In this document: piece by piece, positions 1-9,502 of the stretch
Numbering within the stretch: position 1 is the stretch's first letter
How the letters are laid out: each line of letters begins with the position of its first letter
Origin: Calothrix sp. HK-06
GTDB lineage: Bacteria > Cyanobacteriota > Cyanobacteriia > Cyanobacteriales > Nostocaceae
Length of the DNA stretch: 64,000 nt
NCBI RefSeq assembly: GCF_001904745.1
Contig: NZ_MRCD01000004.1
Span: 62,001 to 126,000, forward strand
Direction of reading: 5' to 3'
The notes under the pieces: generated by a model
What the model saw: the letters and a program-made list of their open reading frames with translations, nothing else
Databases searched by the model: none
Told to the model about the DNA's origin: nothing
Made by a program: the position numbers and the translations under genes

Positions 1-810
1 GCCAACACTGGCATTGATGTTGATGTATCTAGTACAACTAGAACTCAGACTCTTCGTCCTGTGGAAGATACAAGCTGGGAAATGGAAGGGGTGACAAACT
101 TTGGTGGCAGCAGTGGACCTCAGATTCTTTGGCGCAATTACAGAACTGGTGATATAGCTATATGGGCATATAACTATGACCCCAACGTTGCTGGAACTGG
201 CGCCCTTACTCTTGACCTCAACAGAAGTAAAACTCTTACTCCAAAGGTACCTACTGACTGGACTATCGAAGGCTGGGCTGACTTTAATAATGACGCTATT
301 CCCGATATTCTCTGGCGTAATTATAGAACTGGCGAAAATGCTATCTGGAAATTAAATAATACTACCACTGGTGACAATCCTTACTTTAATGTCCCTGATG
401 GGTACGTCATTACTCCCATCGCTGACACTCAGTGGGAAGTTGCGGATGTAATTGACTTCGATGCAGATGGTGTTGCTGATATTCTCTGGCGTAATTATAG
501 AACTGGCGAAAATGCTATCTGGGGAATGCAAAGTGGCGGTGACTATAACTTAGCCAAGACAAACCCCATTAATACTCCTCCAGTCACAGATACCCAGTGG
601 CGCCTTGAAGGAACTGCCGACTTTACAGGAGATGGTGTACCTGACTGGGTATGGCGTAACTACCGTACTGGTGAAGATGCAATTTGGCGCATGAAGCGTG
701 ATGCAAACGACGGCAACCGATATGCCTTTGATGGAGGTTCCTTTATTTATCAGGGTATCGATATAACTTGGGAAATTGAAGGCCCTAGCCCATCACGTGA
801 TATAATATAA
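1..810 (+). CDS. FG-GAP/VCBS-like repeat protein, C-terminal part (5' end outside window)
   Basis: The reading frame is open from base 1, so the gene starts upstream; the GTG at 61 is only an internal codon. The protein consists of tandem units of about 57-60 residues. Each has a W-[ED]-[IVL] strand, then a D-F-x-x-D-x-x-x-D loop like the calcium-binding FG-GAP/VCBS loop, then a near-invariant WRNYRTGE-AIW block (four copies). Such repeats build beta-propellers in extracellular or surface proteins, so adhesion or matrix binding is plausible but inferred. A 45-nt stretch is identical in two units (about 304-348 and 478-522), suggesting recent duplication or gene conversion. The enzyme or anchor domain, if any, lies upstream and cannot be seen. 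Confidence 0.8.
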   Translation, partial: ANTGIDVDVSSTTRTQTLRPVEDTSWEMEGVTNFGGSSGPQILWRNYRTGDIAIWAYNYDPNVAGTGALTLDLNRSKTLTPKVPTDWTIEGWADFNNDAIPDILWRNYRTGENAIWKLNNTTTGDNPYFNVPDGYVITPIADTQWEVADVIDFDADGVADILWRNYRTGENAIWGMQSGGDYNLAKTNPINTPPVTDTQWRLEGTADFTGDGVPDWVWRNYRTGEDAIWRMKRDANDGNRYAFDGGSFIYQGIDITWEIEGPSPSRDII

Positions 811-846
811 AAGTACTATACGCGCTGTGTAGTAATTTAATGATTA

Positions 847-877
847 TGCAGAGGCGCCTGACTGAGGTGTCTCTGCA
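847..877 (+). terminator. Hairpin after the FG-GAP-repeat gene
   Basis: Arms at 847-859 and 865-877 pair over 13 positions, two of them as G-U wobbles, around a 5-nt loop. The hairpin lies 37 bp after the stop codon. The T-tract after it is weak, so it may be a terminator or only an mRNA-stabilising structure. Confidence 0.5.
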
Positions 878-1808
878 TACTCTATGTCTTCATATTTAAA
901 TGTCTCCTGTAACACTTTATAAATTCTTTTTAATTTTGCTTCATAATTATTGATTTTTATTTGTGTATTAAGACAATTTTTTCCTAGAAATTCAGGGAAA
1001 AAACGCTTGCTTTACAATTTCTTTATAAAAACTTATTTCTTTCTACACATTAGCTTTACACTAACTATTTAAATTTGAGCAAAATAAAAGATATATTAAA
1101 GCTTGACAATTCGCAGATCTAGGTAGTCACTGTGTCTGATAAATGAGATCGCAGGTCAAGTTGAATACTTTCGCTTTTTCACTCTGAAGTCCTCTGTCAT
1201 GGAGTGTGTTTACTTTGGAGGGATAATGCAATAACTGTGCGTTCCTTTCACCATAGCAGATATCAATGCTGCCTTCCTTGAGATACGTGTAAGCTTTATA
1301 TGTTTATCTTAGGATGAAATCTATTTTGTTTAATTTAAGATTGCTGAGTAGGGATGAATTTTATTTACAAATTCTGCTAGTTGAGGCACCGCTAGAATAA
1401 GTATGTAATATTTCAGTCAAGATAGTTAAAAAATTCTACCTAATGATTGAAGCGCGAATAAAGTTAAACAAAGTTAAATAGGATGTTAAGAGTAAATAGT
1501 TAATACTTCAATCGCCATGAAGCTATGCACTCTGTTTAATTTGATTAACATTAGGAGGACATCAAGTTGATTTAAAATTAACCATTGATTTAAATAGGTA
1601 TTGATAAATCGACACTTATCGTAAATCACGGTGTAACTACAATTGACTAATTTGTAAAAGTATGTGTAGTTTGAGGGATGTCACTATGAATATATAGTTT
1701 TGGCTCAATTTTAATTAATATAAGTTTCGTGTTCCGATTCGACAAGTGGCTAGGCAGGATGATGAGCAAATACGTAAACATTAAATATCACTTGTTTTGA
1801 GAGCGGTG
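878..1808. other. Long A+T-rich intergenic region, no gene recognised
   Basis: About 930 bp with stop codons in all frames at short intervals. It presumably holds the promoter and 5' leader of the polysaccharide locus that begins at 1809. No convincing promoter, riboswitch or small RNA could be assigned by eye. Confidence 0.5.
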
Positions 1809-2642
1809 ATGAGGCAAATAAACTTACTAAATGTCAAAATTCATAACATCACAATGGTGGAGCTTTTAGAAAAGCTTTCTCACGGTGGGGTTGTATTTAC
1901 TCCCAACGTTGACCATATTATGAAATTGCAGGAAAATTACGAGTTTTATGATGTGTATCAGGAGGCTGACTACCGAGTTTGCGATAGTAAAGTTTTGATG
2001 TATGTGTCAAATTTTCTCGGAACCCCAATCCAAGAAAAAATCTCTGGTTCAGATTTGTTTCCAGCATTTTACGATTACTATCGTGACGACAAGAATATTA
2101 AAATTTTTTTGCTAGGGTCTGAACCAGCGGTTGTTGAAAAAGCTCAAATGAGCATAAATTCTAAAGTTGGAAGAAACATTATTGTTGCCGCTCATTCTCC
2201 ATCATATGGGTTTGAAACTAACGAGCAAGAGTGTCAAAAAATTGTTGATTTGATTAATATTTCTGGAGCAACTGTGTTGGCAATTGGTGTTGGCGCCCCA
2301 AAGCAAGAAATGTGGATTGCAAAATATCGACACGCATTAAAAAATGTCAAGATATTCTTGGCAATAGGAGCAACAATTAACTTTGAGGCTGGAGATATTC
2401 AACGTTCACCAAAATGGATGAGCGAAGTCGGTTTGGAATGGTTATATCGTTTAACTTCAGAACCAAAAAGACTTTGGAAACGTTATGTATTAAGCGCACT
2501 TCCATTCTTTTGGCTAATTTTAAAACAGCGGATTCATCTGTATGAAAATCCTTGGTCAGAATGTGAAACGCCATCAGAAAAACCACCAGAAAAAATAACA
2601 CAAAAAGCATTAGCATCGGCAGTTAGGAGTAATAGCATCTAA
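1809..2642 (+). CDS. WecG/TagA/CpsF family glycosyltransferase
   Basis: Members of this family (GT26) transfer ManNAc, ManNAcA or similar sugars to an undecaprenyl-diphosphate-linked acceptor during cell-surface polysaccharide synthesis. Visible signatures are the N-terminal TPNVDH block (about residues 31-36), whose Asp is the proposed catalytic base, the GAPKQE motif (162-167; family G-x-P-x-Q-E) and the C-terminal WLYRL...PKRLWKRY region typical of membrane-associated members. The usual D-G after the ad..v..D stretch is D-S here. The length (277 aa) is normal. The ATG at 1809 is preferred over in-frame TTG 1797 and GTG 1806. It is the first gene of the polysaccharide locus, 70 bp before the Wzc-like gene. 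Confidence 0.85.
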   Translation: MRQINLLNVKIHNITMVELLEKLSHGGVVFTPNVDHIMKLQENYEFYDVYQEADYRVCDSKVLMYVSNFLGTPIQEKISGSDLFPAFYDYYRDDKNIKIFLLGSEPAVVEKAQMSINSKVGRNIIVAAHSPSYGFETNEQECQKIVDLINISGATVLAIGVGAPKQEMWIAKYRHALKNVKIFLAIGATINFEAGDIQRSPKWMSEVGLEWLYRLTSEPKRLWKRYVLSALPFFWLILKQRIHLYENPWSECETPSEKPPEKITQKALASAVRSNSI

Positions 2643-2712
2643 TAAATTACTACCAAAACAAATAATGCATGTGCATCTAAGTTAACCAATCTTTACGACA
2701 TAAATAACCTGT

Positions 2713-4896
2713 ATGGAGCAGCAACACAACCGTTCCGAAGACATTGATATTCGCAGCTACTGGCTAGTTTTAAAACGACGCTGGCTAGTTGCATCAGGGA
2801 TTTTGTTTACATCAATAGCATTATCAGGGTTTGCGATTTCGTTGCAACGTCCTACTTATCAAGCTTCTGGAAAACTACTGTTTCAGGCAAACCGTGCTTC
2901 GCTGCTAACAGGAGTAGGAGAGAAAGTTGGAGATTTAGAAAGTGTAAGACGCGAAGCAAATCCTCTTTCGACTCAAGCTGAAATTTTGCAATCACGTCCA
3001 ATCTTAGAAGAGGTGATTAAAAAGCTTGACTTGCGAGATAAAAATGGTGAACTTTTAGAACCTGAGTCTATCAATATTAAAATCGAACCAATTCCTGGTA
3101 CTGATGTTCTGAACGTGGCGCATATATCTGGCGAATCGAAGAAAGCTGCGGACGTTGTAAATCAAATCATGCGGTCATATGTAAATAGCAATATTCAAAA
3201 TAATCGCCAGGAGACAATTGCCGCACGCAAGTTTATTGAGGGTCAACTGCCACGCGCAGAAGGTCAATTAAATAGAGCAACTGAAGATTTACGCTCGTTT
3301 AAGGCAGCAAATCAAGTTATTAATTTAGAGAAAGAAACAGAGGAAACCGTCAAAAATATTGGTGAGCTTGATAAGCAACTCAACGAAGTCAAAGGACAAC
3401 TAGCAGAAGTTACATCACAGCAGGCAGAGCTTCGTTCTCAAATTAAAATACCCAGTTCAGAAGCAGTAGATAGAACATCGCTGTCGCTAATACCTGGTGT
3501 GCAAGAAGCATTGGGTGAACTACAAAAAGTGCAAACTCAAATAGCTACACAACGAGCGCTTTATACCAGTGACAACCCGATAATGATTACTTTAAGGGAA
3601 AAAGAAGCATCCTTAAATAAATTATTGCAACAGCGAGCTAGTCAGTCTTTAGGTACGAACGTTAAAGTTTCACCAGACAAGTTACAGTTAGGTCAACTCA
3701 AAGAACAGTTAGTTGGAGAGTCAGTAAGACTGCAAGCGCAGCGCTTAGGTTTAGAGAGTAAAGTCCAAACTCTGTCAGGTATCTACGAGCAGTTCAAACA
3801 ACGCGCGCAGGTTTTGCCAAATTTAGAGAAGAAACAAGGTGACTTAGAACGGCGCCTAATAGTGGCTCAAAAGACCTACGAAACCTTACTTGGTCGTCTT
3901 CAAGAAATTCGCGTTGCTGAGAACCAAACTATTGGTAGTGCGCGCATCGTCCAAAATGCGGTTGTCTCGCCAAACCCAGCGCGAATGAGAATGATGTTGC
4001 TTTTAGGGGCAGGTGGAATTTTTATCGGCGCCTTATTAGGAGTTGCTGCTGCGTTTGTAGTTGATGTCATCGATAAATCAATCAAGACTGTTAAAGAAGC
4101 TCAAGATGTTTTTGGTTATACATTGCTTGGCTTAATTCCTAAATTTGATACCAACAGTGCTTCTATACAGCAAACAATGGAAGGCGCCTCACCAAGGGTA
4201 ATTGTAGGAACTTTGCCACGCTCAGTAATTCATGAAGCATATCAAATGCTACAAGCGAACTTAAAATTTATTAGTCATAAAACAGTTCGCACTATTGTAG
4301 TTACTAGTTCAGTTCCAGGTGAAGGTAAATCTGAGGTAAGCGCGAATTTAGCGGCTGTAATTGCACAAGCAGGAAAACGTGTCTTACTTGTAGATTCCGA
4401 CATGCGTAATCCTTCGCAACATCATTTATGGGGAGTGATGAATTTGACGGGGTTGAGCAATGTGATAGTCGGACAAGACCGAATTCGCAATTGTATTCAA
4501 ACGGTAACACGAAATCTATCAGTATTAACGGCTGGGGTAATACCACCAAATCCTCAAGCTCTATTAGACTCTGAAGGCATGAGCGCTTTAATTCAAGCTT
4601 TATCACAACACTATGACTATATAATCTTTGATACTCCACCTTTAGCGGGAACTGCGGATGCAGCAGTTTTGGGTAAAATGGCGGATGGTGTTTTGGTTGT
4701 AGTTCGTCCTGGTGTCGCTGACTCTGCTAGCGCACTTGCAGCTAAAACTTTGCTCATGCGTTCAGAAGCTAACGTTTTAGGTTTGGTAGCTAATGGCGTC
4801 AATATCAAACATGAGCCTGATAGATATTTCTATTACAACAGTACCCGCGATACAGATAATAGTTCGCTTGTAGTTCAGTCATCTGATAATAAGTAG
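2713..4896 (+). CDS. Wzc-like polysaccharide co-polymerase with BY-kinase domain
   Basis: Inner-membrane protein controlling chain length and export in Wzx/Wzy-dependent polysaccharide synthesis. It has a Wzz domain with TM1 near residues 22-44, a long periplasmic coiled-coil region (about 170-400), a GNVR-type segment before TM2 (about 424-452), and a cytoplasmic bacterial tyrosine kinase domain. Kinase motifs are Walker A P-G-E-G-K-S at 535-540, Walker A' V-D-S-D-M-R from 560 and Walker B I-I-F-D-T-P-P from 637. The C-terminus carries only a small Tyr group (R-Y-F-Y-Y), fewer than the Tyr-rich tails of proteobacterial Wzc. 727 aa is normal for the cyanobacterial fused form. The acetyltransferase gene follows after 21 bp. 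Confidence 0.9.
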   Translation: MEQQHNRSEDIDIRSYWLVLKRRWLVASGILFTSIALSGFAISLQRPTYQASGKLLFQANRASLLTGVGEKVGDLESVRREANPLSTQAEILQSRPILEEVIKKLDLRDKNGELLEPESINIKIEPIPGTDVLNVAHISGESKKAADVVNQIMRSYVNSNIQNNRQETIAARKFIEGQLPRAEGQLNRATEDLRSFKAANQVINLEKETEETVKNIGELDKQLNEVKGQLAEVTSQQAELRSQIKIPSSEAVDRTSLSLIPGVQEALGELQKVQTQIATQRALYTSDNPIMITLREKEASLNKLLQQRASQSLGTNVKVSPDKLQLGQLKEQLVGESVRLQAQRLGLESKVQTLSGIYEQFKQRAQVLPNLEKKQGDLERRLIVAQKTYETLLGRLQEIRVAENQTIGSARIVQNAVVSPNPARMRMMLLLGAGGIFIGALLGVAAAFVVDVIDKSIKTVKEAQDVFGYTLLGLIPKFDTNSASIQQTMEGASPRVIVGTLPRSVIHEAYQMLQANLKFISHKTVRTIVVTSSVPGEGKSEVSANLAAVIAQAGKRVLLVDSDMRNPSQHHLWGVMNLTGLSNVIVGQDRIRNCIQTVTRNLSVLTAGVIPPNPQALLDSEGMSALIQALSQHYDYIIFDTPPLAGTADAAVLGKMADGVLVVVRPGVADSASALAAKTLLMRSEANVLGLVANGVNIKHEPDRYFYYNSTRDTDNSSLVVQSSDNK

Positions 4897-4917
4897 TACC
4901 AAAATATAGGCGCCTAT

Positions 4918-5460
4918 ATGGATAATACGGTTAATACAGAATTAAGTTTTTGGGAGCAAATAAAAGAAGATTGGAAGTCACACGGGTGCGACTGGACACT
5001 TCCTGGGTTTCGTGCAGTGGCAGTACATCGATTTGGTGTATGGCGTATGACAGTACAACCAAAGCTTTTACGCGCTCCTTTAAGTCTTCTCTACCGAATG
5101 TTATTCCGTAAAATCCGCAACGGTTATGGTATTGAACTACCTTACACTGTTAACCTTGGGCGCCGTGTAGTTATTGAACACCAAGGAGGTATTGTAATTC
5201 ACGGTTACAGCACAATTGGTGACGACTGCATTATTCGTCAAGGTGTAACTTTAGGAAATCGTTATCTCAACCGTCCGTTAGATGCACCTTGTTTAGGCAG
5301 GCGCGTTAATGTTGGTGCAGGCGCCAAAATTTTCGGTGATGTCACCATTGGTGATGATGTGAATATTGGCGCCAATGCAGTCGTATTAAGCAATATTCCT
5401 TCAGGGTCAACTGCTGTGGGTATTCCCGCAAAAGTTATTCAGAAATCACTCGTTAATTAG
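4918..5460 (+). CDS. Serine-O-acetyltransferase-like hexapeptide acyltransferase
   Basis: Left-handed beta-helix acetyltransferase of the CysE/EpsC group, which uses acetyl-CoA. The N-terminal helical part (E-x-I-K-x-D-W) is followed by hexapeptide repeats from about residue 75 (V-x-I-E-H-Q-G-G-I-V-I-H, then I-G-D-D-C-I-I and I-G-D-D-V-N-I-G). His88 and His95 occupy the positions expected for the catalytic and CoA-site histidines. In this locus it more likely acetylates a sugar or makes activated serine for polymer modification than serves cysteine synthesis, but the family is also bona fide serine acetyltransferase, so the substrate is undetermined. Its TAG stop shares bases with a dispersed palindrome. 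Confidence 0.8.
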   Translation: MDNTVNTELSFWEQIKEDWKSHGCDWTLPGFRAVAVHRFGVWRMTVQPKLLRAPLSLLYRMLFRKIRNGYGIELPYTVNLGRRVVIEHQGGIVIHGYSTIGDDCIIRQGVTLGNRYLNRPLDAPCLGRRVNVGAGAKIFGDVTIGDDVNIGANAVVLSNIPSGSTAVGIPAKVIQKSLVN

Positions 5461-5524
5461 AAACCGGGTTCCTTGTGACAAGTTAAATTTTTTTACCATC
5501 GTTTTTGACAGGAACCCGGTTTCT
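5459..5524. repeat. Dispersed AGAAACCGGGTT palindrome pair
   Basis: Perfect 14-bp inverted arms at 5459-5472 and 5511-5524 with a 38-nt spacer. The left arm starts inside the TAG stop codon of the acetyltransferase gene. The same family recurs at 10353, 16253, 20455 and 20505. It could fold as a terminator-like hairpin. Confidence 0.8.
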
Positions 5525-5562
5525 TGATTAATAAATATTAGGAAATTCGGAAATTCTCCAAT

Positions 5563-6759
5563 ATGTATATTAACCAGTTAGTGCATCTATCAATAGAAAT
5601 AATTCTGCTGATAAGTGCCTTTTTTTTGCTTGTTCTGTGTTCTGTTTTATTAATTGAATGCGTCGCTGCTCTGTTTCCACTCACTCCTACTACTTCAAAA
5701 ATTCAGGCTAATAAGGTAGCAGTCTTAATTCCTGCTCATAATGAAGAAGCTGTAATTCCAAACACATTAAAAAGCTTAAAATCTACGTTATTACCACATC
5801 ATAAAATTGTAGTAGTTGCCGATAACTGTACAGACGCAACTGCTGAAATCGCGTCATGTGCAGGAGTTACAGTTATAGAAAGGCAAGATGAGAATAAGAA
5901 AGGTAAAGGATACGCTCTAGACTACGGATTAAAATTTCTAGAGAATGACCCACCTGAAGTTGTTGTATTTATTGACGCTGATTGTGTAGTTCAAAGAAAC
6001 ACAATAACGCTGTTGACCGAGAAAGCTAATAGTACAGGTAGACCAGCACAAGCAGTCTACTTGATGTCAAAACCTAACGATCCGACTCCTAAAGATTCAA
6101 TATCAGTCTTTGCATTCAAAGTCAAAAATCTTGTGCGTTCAAGCGGTTTAGTACGCATGGGTTTACCCTGTTTGCTGGCAGGTACTGGAATGGCATTTCC
6201 CTGGTCAGTTATTCGTTCGGTTGACCTGGCAAATTCTGAGATTGTCGAAGATATGAAACTCGGAATAGATTTGACAATTGCTGGATATCCACCAATTTTT
6301 TGTCCACAAGCGAGTGTGAATAGTTGTCTACCCAAAAACACGAAAGCAGCTAAAAGTCAACGTACTCGTTGGGAACATGGTCATATTCAAACTTTGCTTA
6401 CTTATGTACCTAAGTTAATTACTAATGGAGTACATCAAAAAAGATTAGACTTGTTTTTCAGCGCACTTGATTTGTGTATTCCACCCCTATCATTATTTGT
6501 CGCAATGTGGTTTGCGGTGATGTGTACTTCACTTCTATTCGCATTTTCGATGTCAATATGGATACCTGTTTGGATTACAGCTTTTGCAGGAACATTTATT
6601 TTGACGGCAATATTAATAGCTTGGGCAAACTTCGCGCGTTCTGACTTACCGTTGTTAGAACTGTTTGCTATACCGTTTTACATCCTCTGGAAAATTCCTT
6701 TGTACTTCAAATTCTTAGTTCAACCCCAAAAAATATGGGTTCGTACTGAACGCGATTAA
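5563..6759 (+). CDS. Membrane-bound family 2 glycosyltransferase
   Basis: Processive-type GT2 enzyme with an N-terminal TM segment (about 11-38), a GT-A domain and two or more C-terminal TM segments (about 305-375). Sugar-nucleotide binding is indicated by P-A-H-N-E-E (58-62), the D-A-D metal site (138-140), an E-D pair near 229-230 that supplies the catalytic base, and the Q-R-T-R-W (QxxRW) acceptor motif at 266-270. These are the hallmarks of hyaluronan/cellulose-synthase-like transferases. It may add sugars at the membrane during polymer assembly; the sugar donor is unknown. Length (398 aa) is normal for cyanobacterial EPS loci. Confidence 0.88.
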   Translation: MYINQLVHLSIEIILLISAFFLLVLCSVLLIECVAALFPLTPTTSKIQANKVAVLIPAHNEEAVIPNTLKSLKSTLLPHHKIVVVADNCTDATAEIASCAGVTVIERQDENKKGKGYALDYGLKFLENDPPEVVVFIDADCVVQRNTITLLTEKANSTGRPAQAVYLMSKPNDPTPKDSISVFAFKVKNLVRSSGLVRMGLPCLLAGTGMAFPWSVIRSVDLANSEIVEDMKLGIDLTIAGYPPIFCPQASVNSCLPKNTKAAKSQRTRWEHGHIQTLLTYVPKLITNGVHQKRLDLFFSALDLCIPPLSLFVAMWFAVMCTSLLFAFSMSIWIPVWITAFAGTFILTAILIAWANFARSDLPLLELFAIPFYILWKIPLYFKFLVQPQKIWVRTERD

Positions 6760-6776
6760 CACCTATAGAAATCCTT

Positions 6777-6804
6777 GTAGAGACGTTACATGTTTAGTCT
6801 CTAC
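6777..6804. repeat. GTAGAGACGT-type palindrome, degenerate copy
   Basis: Outer arms GTAGAGAC (6777-6784) and complementary GTCTCTAC (6797-6804) around a partly decayed centre. It belongs to the same family as the perfect palindromes at 43379-43400, 57446-57467 and 61971-61998. It lies between two glycosyltransferase genes. Confidence 0.75.
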
Positions 6805-6851
6805 AGTATTATCTAAATACCGTGGAGATTTTATACAAAGGTTCTATCTAG

Positions 6852-8045
6852 ATGCAAATGAAAGTTAATAAACGCTTATTAATAGTTCAGTATGCTGGTG
6901 ACTACCGTGAAACCTTTAAGCAAGTTCGAGGAAATGGTATAGAAACATATCATGCTCAAAAGTATGTGGTCGATTCGATCACTGATATCAGTCAAGAAAT
7001 TGAAGAAGCTATTTTAATGTGTTGCCAAACTACAGAAAAATATAACACGCTTTTGCAACCTGGAATGCGCGTGGTAGGCGCCGCAGTTGACCCATACAAG
7101 CAAAGTAAAGAAATTTGTCAAATTATCGCTGAATTAAACCCCACGCACTTAGTCGTTCACTCACCAATTCCAGCTATATTTAGTTGGGCGATTAAAAATC
7201 GCGTTAAAACTATGGCATTACTTGCTGATTCATTTTTACAGCGAGGATTGCCCAATCGTATCAAAAACTCTCTTCTTGCTGCAAAATTAAATAACCCTTA
7301 TATTGAGTGGGTAGCAAATCATGGTGTAAATTCTTGCCTTTCGCTTCAAAATATCGGTGTTAACCCAAATAAAATTATTCCTTGGGACTGGCCGCACTTC
7401 AAAACCCCTAACGAGTTTACACCAAAAACATTACCATCTACTGATGTCTGGAATCTAGTTTATGTTGGTGCTGTGGCGCCTAGTAAAGGTATTGGAGAAA
7501 TTTTTGAAGCTTTGGCTATTTTACGTGATCAAAATATCACAACCAAGTTACATATAGCAGGTAAAGGCGATATTGATTATTTTATTAATAAATCTAAACA
7601 ATTAGGCATAGAGGGTAATATTAATTTTTTAGGTTTGGTTCCTCACAACGAAATAATAGATTTAATGCGACAAGCGCACTTAGTAATAGTGCCTAGTTGG
7701 CATGAATATCCAGAAGGACTACCATTAACAATATACGAAGCTTTGTGCGCGCGCACTCCTATCGTCGCATCTGACCATCCCATGTTCAGAAGAAATTTAG
7801 AAGATGGCATTAGTGCAGTTATATTTCCAGCGCGCGATTCCAAGATATTAGCAAATTCTATACTTAAACTACTAACAAATCCAGAACTTTATCATAATCT
7901 TAGCTGTGCTTCGCTCTTATCATGGAAACAATTACAGTTACCAGTTAAATGGGCTACATTAATTTATACATGGCTTAACAATTCGCAACATGATAGAAAC
8001 TGGCTGTATGAACATAATTTAACTTCTGGACGGTATAAATACTGA
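6852..8045 (+). CDS. Family 4 glycosyltransferase (GT-B fold)
   Basis: Retaining GT4-type transferase. The C-terminal half has the typical order: V-G-A-V-A-P-S-K-G-I near residue 205, L-H-I-A-G-K-G-D near 235, then the E-Y-P-E-G-L-P-L-T-I-Y-E-A-L block (about 283-296) whose E-x7-E pair contacts the nucleotide-sugar. The N-terminal acceptor domain is more divergent (Q-Y-A-G-D-Y-R-E-T start), as in enzymes that build repeat units on undecaprenyl carriers. Start ATG at 6852; an in-frame ATG lies two codons later. 397 aa is a normal length. It is cytoplasmic, probably membrane-associated. Donor and acceptor cannot be told from the sequence. Confidence 0.85.
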   Translation: MQMKVNKRLLIVQYAGDYRETFKQVRGNGIETYHAQKYVVDSITDISQEIEEAILMCCQTTEKYNTLLQPGMRVVGAAVDPYKQSKEICQIIAELNPTHLVVHSPIPAIFSWAIKNRVKTMALLADSFLQRGLPNRIKNSLLAAKLNNPYIEWVANHGVNSCLSLQNIGVNPNKIIPWDWPHFKTPNEFTPKTLPSTDVWNLVYVGAVAPSKGIGEIFEALAILRDQNITTKLHIAGKGDIDYFINKSKQLGIEGNINFLGLVPHNEIIDLMRQAHLVIVPSWHEYPEGLPLTIYEALCARTPIVASDHPMFRRNLEDGISAVIFPARDSKILANSILKLLTNPELYHNLSCASLLSWKQLQLPVKWATLIYTWLNNSQHDRNWLYEHNLTSGRYKY

Positions 8046-8301
8046 CTAAGACATAGCAATAAAATGCACTATTAATTCCGAAATAAGCGTTTTATTATAA
8101 TCGAATATAGTAAAATTTATTGGAAAAATAAGTATTTTCTAAGTATTAACGCTAGGTTAAATAAAGCTAAAATAATATCATTTCGCATTCAGCATTTTTA
8201 TGCTTACTGTGAACATGTGTCCAGTATGTGAGTATTATTACGATTAAATTTACCATCAAAAGCGTGTAATTAGTCACATACAAATATTATGGTGTTCAAG
8301 A

Positions 8302-9501
8302 ATGAAAAAAACATCAAAACAGCTTCGAGTGTTGTATGCAGTTGGACCAGAAGATGTGATTGCAGCATATAAACATTGGAAACACGGAACAGAATCACCT
8401 TTACAAGTATCAATTCCTTATTCAAGTCAGTTTTACGAAGTCTGTCAAAGTTTAAACATTCAAGCTTATGTAATTGCACAGTCTGCAATTAAACAAGTTG
8501 CCAAAGATGACAGGTTCGTAATCGAACGTCTACCAATTCTAGTCAATCGTGCGTCAGGTATTTTTTACCACATTCATCAGATTTGGAATGCACTGTATTT
8601 ACTTGCTTGTGCGGTCAAGTTTAGAGCGTCGGTATGTATTGCATCTAGTGGAACTACGCACTGGTTTATGTGGCGCCTATTTTCTTTGTTTGGAATCAAG
8701 GTAATTCCATCGGTACATTGTGTATTATGGCGCCATTTTGGACATCAAACTCTAGGTGAAAAACTAACTCTCAAATTAGGTGCCAGCTTATTTAGTTCAG
8801 ATTGTACGGCAACTTTAGCGGTATCAAATCAAATCGCAATGCAAATCGCACAACTAACTCAAAATCATCACCAACCAGTTCACGAGTTTACACCTACCTA
8901 CTGTCGTCAAGATTTTGCTCATATTAAAAACCCAAATTTAAATGCATCTCTATTCCGTGTCTTGTATGCAGGACGAATAGAACATGACAAGGGTGTATTT
9001 GATTTACTTCAAATTGTCAAACGATTTCAAAGTGAAGGTTTACAAAATATTGTTTTCGATATTTGTGGTGAAGGTTCGGCATTTGATGAACTGTGTCAAG
9101 AAGTTACAGACTCTCGCTTAGAAGCAAATTATCAATGTCACGGTCACTGTACAAAACCCAAAATGCAGTCTATATTCAGTGACTCACACGTCGTAATAGT
9201 ACCAACACAAACAAAATTTGTTGAAGGTTTTAATCGAGTTGTAGCAGAAAGCATTTTAGCTGGTCGTCCAGTCGTTACATCCGCAGTATGTCCTGCTATA
9301 TCCTACGTGCGTTCTGCTGTAATTGAAGTACCTCCAAACGACATCACAGCATACGGTGATGCTTTGATTGATTTATACAAAAATCGTGTACTATACGAAC
9401 AAAAGCGTCTTGCTTGTCTGAAACTACAAGAACAGTTCTATGATGTAAATAAAAGTTGGGGCGCCAAGCTAAAATCTATACTTATAGATATCCAAGCTTA
9501 A
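8302..9501 (+). CDS. Family 4 glycosyltransferase, paralogue of the 11731-12906 gene
   Basis: GT-B transferase with R-V-L-Y-A-G-R-I-E-H-D-K-G (about 215-227) and a nucleotide-sugar block V-E-G-F-N-R-V-V-A-E-S (about 306-316). It is clearly paralogous to the gene at 11731-12906 along its whole length: shared start LR-YA-G-EDVI-AY, shared C-terminal QEQFYDV-KSWG. One start codon, ATG at 8302, is obvious. The next gene begins 1 bp after its stop, so the two are co-transcribed. The pair probably adds similar sugars at two positions of the repeat unit (inference). Confidence 0.85.
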   Translation: MKKTSKQLRVLYAVGPEDVIAAYKHWKHGTESPLQVSIPYSSQFYEVCQSLNIQAYVIAQSAIKQVAKDDRFVIERLPILVNRASGIFYHIHQIWNALYLLACAVKFRASVCIASSGTTHWFMWRLFSLFGIKVIPSVHCVLWRHFGHQTLGEKLTLKLGASLFSSDCTATLAVSNQIAMQIAQLTQNHHQPVHEFTPTYCRQDFAHIKNPNLNASLFRVLYAGRIEHDKGVFDLLQIVKRFQSEGLQNIVFDICGEGSAFDELCQEVTDSRLEANYQCHGHCTKPKMQSIFSDSHVVIVPTQTKFVEGFNRVVAESILAGRPVVTSAVCPAISYVRSAVIEVPPNDITAYGDALIDLYKNRVLYEQKRLACLKLQEQFYDVNKSWGAKLKSILIDIQA

Positions 9502-9502
9502 A

